The translations under genes and the position numbers were made by a program. Shown here piece by piece: positions 58,950 through 64,000 of a DNA stretch of 64,000 nt (positions are counted from its first letter, which is position 1; the number at the start of each line of letters is the position of its first letter). Location of the stretch: positions 74,625-138,624 of the forward strand of contig LUCM01002232.1 of NCBI GenBank assembly GCA_008360955.1. The letters run 5' to 3'. The stretch comes from Fasciolopsis buskii (Eukaryota > Platyhelminthes > Trematoda > Plagiorchiida > Fasciolidae). Below the pieces are notes generated by a model, which was not told the DNA's origin, ran no database searches, and was given only the letters and a program-made list of their open reading frames with translations.

Positions 58950-60010
58950 TCGATTTCCCTTAGAAGTTTCCAGAACGTATAAAAGATCACATCAATACAA
59001 ACGATAGGCATGCATAGGCAATAGCGCCCCAATACACGAGAATACACGCTGTCATTGCTCACTCGATACTATCACCACACTGGAGCAGTGGTTCAGAGAT
59101 ATCGGTGGTTGAAACCTCAAGTTGCCGAGCAAATAGGCCAGTTCTTGTAAGCCTAAGTTGAATACTACGAAAAGTCACACTATAACCTCTCCAAGGAAGG
59201 AAAGCTATGGTGATATCACAAGTGTCACAGGTTTTCAAAAGCCATCGTAACTTCTGCTGTTCCACTTTCAATTACTATCTATCCCATGAGGTGCTCAAGG
59301 TTGATGACCGCTTACAAAGGGTGAGTACAGGCAGAGGTACCTGTCAGTCATGGGGAAATATATTGCATTTTGACGACGCAAAAGAGGCATCCCATCAACA
59401 TACCTTAATCGCCAAGCTGTCCATCGTGTACTGAATTGTCTGCGCGTTTTCGCTTAACAATGCGATATCATAGGCTGATTCCAAAACTGTTTCCTGGGAT
59501 AGGTTCAACTCGATCGTTCAATAGGTCGCATAAAATATCTTGCATGCTAACCTTCACGGCCGAAATAAAAGGAATATGAGACAGTCTTGTTGCGTTCCAC
59601 TGGAGACAACGAAAATTGACACAGCCTGACCACAGGCCCTAAAACGACCTTAGGTTTGGCAGTTCAACTCCTTCAGAACCGAGGAATATTTTTCACATTC
59701 TTCAACAGAATGTGCCATGGTGCAGACCTATCAACAAAGTCAAAGACCGCGCGAATGTTTATGGTCTCTTGTTCATGGAGCACAGCGGTGCTCCAACAGT
59801 TACCGTGGGACGTTGACACACTCACGATCGGTAGGAAACTTAGTCTTCTACCCCCACGTTTGATTGTCATGTACAAACTGCGAAAAATAGGAAACGCCAA
59901 CAGATTTCATGTTATTGGGATTAGGTTAATCTTTCGATGGTTAGCACAATTATTAAACAATAGTCGACTCGGTAATGATTATGGTACATTTTTAGAGTAC
60001 CATACCTTGC
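58950..60010 (-). mobile_element. RTE-like LINE fragment, antisense in IQCB1 intron 1
   Basis: On the minus strand, 59,830-59,680 carries ETINIRAVFDFVDRSAPWHI (RT block AA.FDSVDR..LW). At 59,500-59,400 is ESAYDIALLSENAQTIQYT, a degraded (L)(E)YADDIALL with one Asp lost, followed by LDRLAI-like sequence. Near 59,370-59,330 is ASSKCNIF (cf. APSKCK.LLQDW). Near 59,190-59,130 is LPWRGYSVTFRSIQ (cf. KGRVY...VRS.LLYG). The order and spacing fit the same RTE-like lineage as 49,950-50,630. It contains frameshifts, is dead and lacks an endonuclease. Confidence 0.72.
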
Positions 60011-62821
60011 ACAACGGAGTCTGAATTTCTCTAACAAGTCCCAATACACCATCCATAAATAGAGCCCAAAAAAGCCGTCGAAACCCAGGGCTTAAGGCTA
60101 GGATCTTCGCCCCAAAGTGTGAACCTATTGAAACAGTTCGTGAAACGTGTGCCGGAATAGCTATGGAAAGGGCTGATACTGGAGACCCCACCCGGAGCAC
60201 AGGTGGCTTTTATTGATTATGAATAGGCGAACCACAAACCTCACAGCTTCCTTAGCTCAAATCTAATGGTCGCTTACCATGGACTCGAGTGGAATGGAAT
60301 AGCCTACCGGAGTTTCCCCTAGCAACAGTATTTTCCGTCTATGGTATTCACTAAGACAACCCGATTTCCCCATTCCTGAATAGGCTTGCAGTGAGTTCAT
60401 GTCTCGTTAGGAACGGTGCTCCCTTAAACTTTTTACCTAGCCCAGTGAACTGACGTGCACAGAGAATGCACAGAAACAGTACACCTTCGGGGTGTCACGA
60501 CAATGACGAGTCAGGCCGAAACTTTCTAGGCCAGAGTAATTTAAAGTATTCTTGATGGGCAACCAACTGGAGCTGATATTAGTAGATGGGGTCAGCTTCT
60601 AGTCCCTCAGTTATCATTTTTCAGGAAACTGAAAGGCCGGTAGTACCAGATTTTTGGTTGCACTCTAACCGGCGTTGTATCGTGCGTCTGGAAACCCAAC
60701 CGAAGCACATGGGCAGCTGGGTGCAGACTAATGCATGGTCAGAGTTGAGGAGAGTGCTCCAATTTGACCAGGAATTTTGTGTACAGCCCCGTCATCTGTG
60801 TTTTATGGTGGATTGGTTGACCTAGGTACATTGTTTACTGGACGAGAGGGGACGCCAGTCGCATACCAGAGTTTGAAGCTTCTGAAGGTTGCACTGATGA
60901 AAAACGGGCAATGAGCTGAGTACAGGCCCAACAACTGAGAGCAAAACCGCCTGCCAGGTACAATTCGATCGAGAGTTAATCCAATTCAGCTAAGTTCACA
61001 ATATCTGCGGGGCTTAAATTTCATATCAGCTGAAATCTGCGGGTATGTACGTCGAAACAATAAATAAATTGCAACAGCTCACTTTGGACGAAACCCTAAA
61101 TCTTACTGCATACAATCAACTTTTGACAGGAGTTTAGTCAAGCAGCCGGTCTCGTCCCTCTCGTTGACAGCTACGCCAACGCAAGACCAGAAGCAACAGT
61201 GCCAATTTTCCTAGACATGCGCAAATGAAACTTCATGGAATGGTCGACAGAATGTACCATTAGGACGACACAATTGGAGTCTTGAACGTGAATTTCTTAA
61301 ACACAACCCCTCAACGGCTAAGGGTTCCGGTCTACGATGCTGTCGTATACGCATGTGTTTCCATGTTTATTTTGGCAAGTTTGGGGAGGCGTCGAAAGCC
61401 AATGAAAATAAGTTCTGAGACACGAAACCGACAGTACGGGACTTTGGTCAGGCGCTACAGCTGCTCCAACGTTTGAAGTTTCCGATTGATATTTGGATGA
61501 ACCGTGAGATGCGTTAAAGGAACAATTTTGCAGATAAGTAGCGTGCGATTTTAGAGTACTTGAATTTACGACTGGAAACAGCATAGACAGAATTTCAGGC
61601 TTTCGGATTTTGGTTTCACAAGTGGTTAGTCGGTCGTCGACTCCAGAATAGGCACATTCATCCAAAGGTGCACCTCTAGCCTTTGTTTAGCCACGCGTGA
61701 TCTGCAAAGCAACAGAGGCATTTCAAACATGGTGGGGTCGGTTGAGTGGTTTACGCGTCTGTCCTGGAAAATCAAGCCGGACTATTGCAGCAGGAAAAAG
61801 GGCAATGTCTTCGCATAGTTGGTGAGCCAGACTTGCCAAGTCACCGTGCCATCAGTGAACTCTTGTGGTATTTTTAGGAAAAACCCTGGCTAAGTGGAAA
61901 CATCACGTCCTAAACGCTGCCACGGCCGCTCTCCGGTGATTATGACCCATCCTATTCACGACTTACCACGAAAATGGTCACCGTTCCACTATCCATAAAC
62001 GAAGAATCCACCAGATGGCACCTGACTCTGCTATCAATGCCCATCGCAACTCAGATCTGGATATTTAGACTTATTCTAGTTAAAGCAGGAACTTCGAGAT
62101 AATGTCATGCACGGCGTCATAACCGGCGCAGTAAATATGACAGAAATGAGCCATAACCTAATGTGGTCTCGGAAAGCCAGAGTCAATCTCGAAAGCCCCT
62201 TCATCGTCTTTTCCCAATGGAAACATGAACCAAGAAAGATAGATGTCTATGGAAGAATGGTCAGTATGGGGCAAAAACTTTCTTCGAGTGGCTTCGGTGT
62301 GACAAATCCGCAATGAACACTTTAATTAGAAAACTAATGGGTGAAGTGATATACCGCTTGGAATTCCGCCATTATTGAACGGTGGAAAATACTAGGAATG
62401 CGGTGCATAAGAATGAAATAATACAGGAATTAGTGAAACCCTTCGGCTAAATAAAAAGACTACTTTCAGCGTGCTCTGTTGGGTGGTACTCCCAAGCACA
62501 ACCAACAAACACGGCGAGAGAAATAGCATTTGTAATCATACTGGTTTTGATGAGTTGTGATGGTCCCAGCTAAAACAGTTGGTTTCAATCAGGCTCTGAT
62601 CGTTGAGCCTGGAGTTTGGAACGCGAACGTTTAATTGCTAGTCCAGATGATATCAACTAACGTCACACTGTCGCTATCGCCTTTACCAGTGATGAAACGT
62701 TTGGGATCAGACGATAGGCTGAGTGACCAGTACGCCAAATGAATCAAGAAAGGGCTCGCGCAGTTTCCTGCAGGCTTCCACGTAGAATAAGTTAGATGGT
62801 TGAGTTGTTTTTCCCCATGTG
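60011..62821 (+). other. IQCB1 intron 1, central part
   Basis: About 2.8 kb. The part next to 60,010 may hold further RTE remnants, but none could be placed. No other feature recognised. Confidence 0.45.
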
Positions 62822-63006
62822 CTTACTCTTCTTTTTTCTATCTTTACTTCCTTTATTTATGAAACAACAGTAAATCATTTTCAGGAATAGGGCCGCGTTG
62901 AACAGAGGGCTACCAAGTGGAAAAGTTGACCGGTGGTGAGAAGAAATGAACCCGTGACCGTCTTGTCCAAACGCCAAGATCTTATGCGCTTGGCCATCGC
63001 CGGTCT
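62822..63006 (-). mobile_element. tRNA-derived SINE, copy 2
   Basis: Diverged copy of the SINE at 6,270-6,457. The tRNA-like head is at 62,931-63,002, with the B box reduced to GGTTCATTTC. The body shares TTTCAGGAA, CCAAGTGG and TTGACCGG blocks, read on the plus strand. The A-rich tail includes AATAAAGGAAGTAAAGATA. It lies about 500 bp before the second IQCB1 exon. Confidence 0.75.
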
Positions 63007-63513
63007 TGAATAGAAAAGTGAAATCTTTCACGGTAATCGCGTAACGATGCTCTGTGTATGAGCTAAATCATTCAGTTTTGCAGCTTCTTGTTGATTTATC
63101 TAAGCCTTCAGAATTTGGATGGCCGTAACATCGATTTGATTGGCACACTTTGTTGTGATAAGCTGGGGAGAAGAAAGCCCAGACACACTAAACTTCGTAT
63201 ATGGACCAAAAATCATTCCGTCTTTATTCACTTCACTAATTATTATCAATTTGGCAGTGAAAATATCCCGGAACAGGCAGAGATTGTATTGCTAACCTAT
63301 ACAGATCCGAAAGCAATTTACAAATTCTCTTACCACTGTACCTAATGAGTACGAAAAATAGTGGCGAAAAATATGGACAATGAAACTGCAGACACTTTGT
63401 CTCCGTCCCTTTATACACATTTCAGTGATCAGATTTACTTTCGCTCTCTTACACATGATCCAACTGCCGCCTGCTTATTTTATTTCTTCAATTTCCTGTG
63501 ATCTAAACATCAG

Positions 63514-63856
63514 TTGCTTGCTGGCCCTACTCAACTGTGAGAGTCAGTTGCGCGCAGTTATTCTCAAACGGTATCGGGGCATTCAACTTTTAGTGGCACG
63601 TTGGATCGCCCAGTTATGCGACTCGACTTCTGTGATTGACTCTCCGACCAAAAATATGCTTCTGTCACTGAAGCATATTCTGGGAGAATTTCACAGTACT
63701 GTGGACGCGCCGGATACCGTAGAACCCAATACTCTCCGGAAATCGAGTGAACCGTTAAACGAGCAACAAGCAGCCATACTAATCCAGTCTTACTGGAGAG
63801 GATATAATGTTCGCCGACTGTTGCGCAATGCCAACCGTGCTATCGCACAATTCCAG
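63514..63856 (+). CDS. IQCB1: IQCB1/NPHP5-like protein, second coding exon with IQ motif
   Basis: This 343-bp exon encodes about 114 residues beginning (x)CLLALLNCESQLRAVILKRY, matching the vertebrate LLLLMAESHQEILILL segment. Near its end is QQAAILIQSYWRGYNVRRLL, an IQ calmodulin-binding motif (IQxxxRGxxxR) parallel to the vertebrate ACLIQAYWKGFQTRKRL, followed by NRAIAQFQ. The donor is CAG|gtacta at 63,857. The acceptor chosen is aacatcag at 63,506-63,513. The frame is also open back to a second candidate acceptor (acatttcag, about 63,424), so the 5' end is uncertain. No stop or frameshift is seen. The remaining C-terminal exons lie beyond the window. Confidence 0.8.
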
Positions 63857-64000
63857 GTACTATCCCAGTGCCCGATTGGGGCTTCAAAAGTTTTAGTATT
63901 TTTCTTATTTTACTCCTTTTGTATTGTCTGTCAAGTGGCCTGCGTGTTTCATGATGCTTTGTTTCGGATTCCTCAAAACGGGGCGGTACGAGAGAAATGC
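63857..64000 (+). other. IQCB1 intron 2, start
   Basis: Sequence after the donor at 63,857. No further exon is visible before the window ends. Confidence 0.6.

Noticed and set aside
1..64000. CRISPR arrays, bacterial operons or a prophage
   Set aside because: No regularly spaced short repeats or ribosome-binding/ORF clusters; spliced genes and LINE/BEL elements show eukaryotic nuclear DNA.

Overview
The window is eukaryotic nuclear DNA. Its two host genes are split into small exons by multi-kilobase introns. There is no operon structure, and most of the rest is decayed retrotransposons. The repeat mix (RTE-like and CR1/Jockey-like LINEs, BEL/Pao elements, a tRNA-derived SINE) and a splice acceptor 11 bases before the IQCB1 start codon fit a large-genome parasitic flatworm (trematode or cestode). 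That assignment is inference from family resemblance; I could not run a database search.

Host genes. (1) A flotillin-1 type gene runs on the minus strand from about 9,654 leftwards off the window. I could place four coding exons (9,603-9,654; 7,008-7,083; 3,609-3,699; 185-448). Their splice phases agree exactly and together they encode the first 161 residues. (2) An IQCB1/NPHP5-like (nephrocystin-5) gene starts on the plus strand at 56,995 with an exon of about 764 bp. It continues after a 5.7-kb intron with an exon ending at 63,856 that carries the first IQ motif, then runs off the right edge.

Repeats, left to right. The flotillin introns contain a 200-bp direct repeat, a LINE composite (4,178-5,770) and a SINE (6,270-6,457). 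From 10.0 to 15.7 kb lie two minus-strand LINEs. From 16.6 to 20.7 kb lies a plus-strand BEL/Pao element whose gag is cut by a 1,603-bp unit carrying a decayed, intronless PP1 phosphatase copy. From 21 to 31 kb are LINE copies of one family. From 34 to 35.5 kb part of that family recurs on the minus strand. From 37.0 to 39.8 kb the 1,603-bp PP1 unit recurs in inverted orientation, again downstream of a BEL/Pao gag and protease. From 40.0 to 45.5 kb are two more plus-strand LINEs. An RTE fragment lies at 50 kb, another at 59-60 kb on the minus strand inside the IQCB1 intron, and a second SINE at 62.8-63.0 kb.

The most unusual feature is a mosaic pattern seen twice. The two PP1 units (16,873-18,475 and 36,983-38,585) have the same length and are almost identical (three differences seen by eye), yet the BEL/Pao sequences beside them are clearly diverged. 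Separately, a 423-bp reverse-transcriptase block (4,705-5,127 and 41,468-41,890) looks identical while the LINE sequence on both sides has drifted substantially. This points to recent gene conversion or segmental copying, or to an assembly artefact. Either is worth checking.
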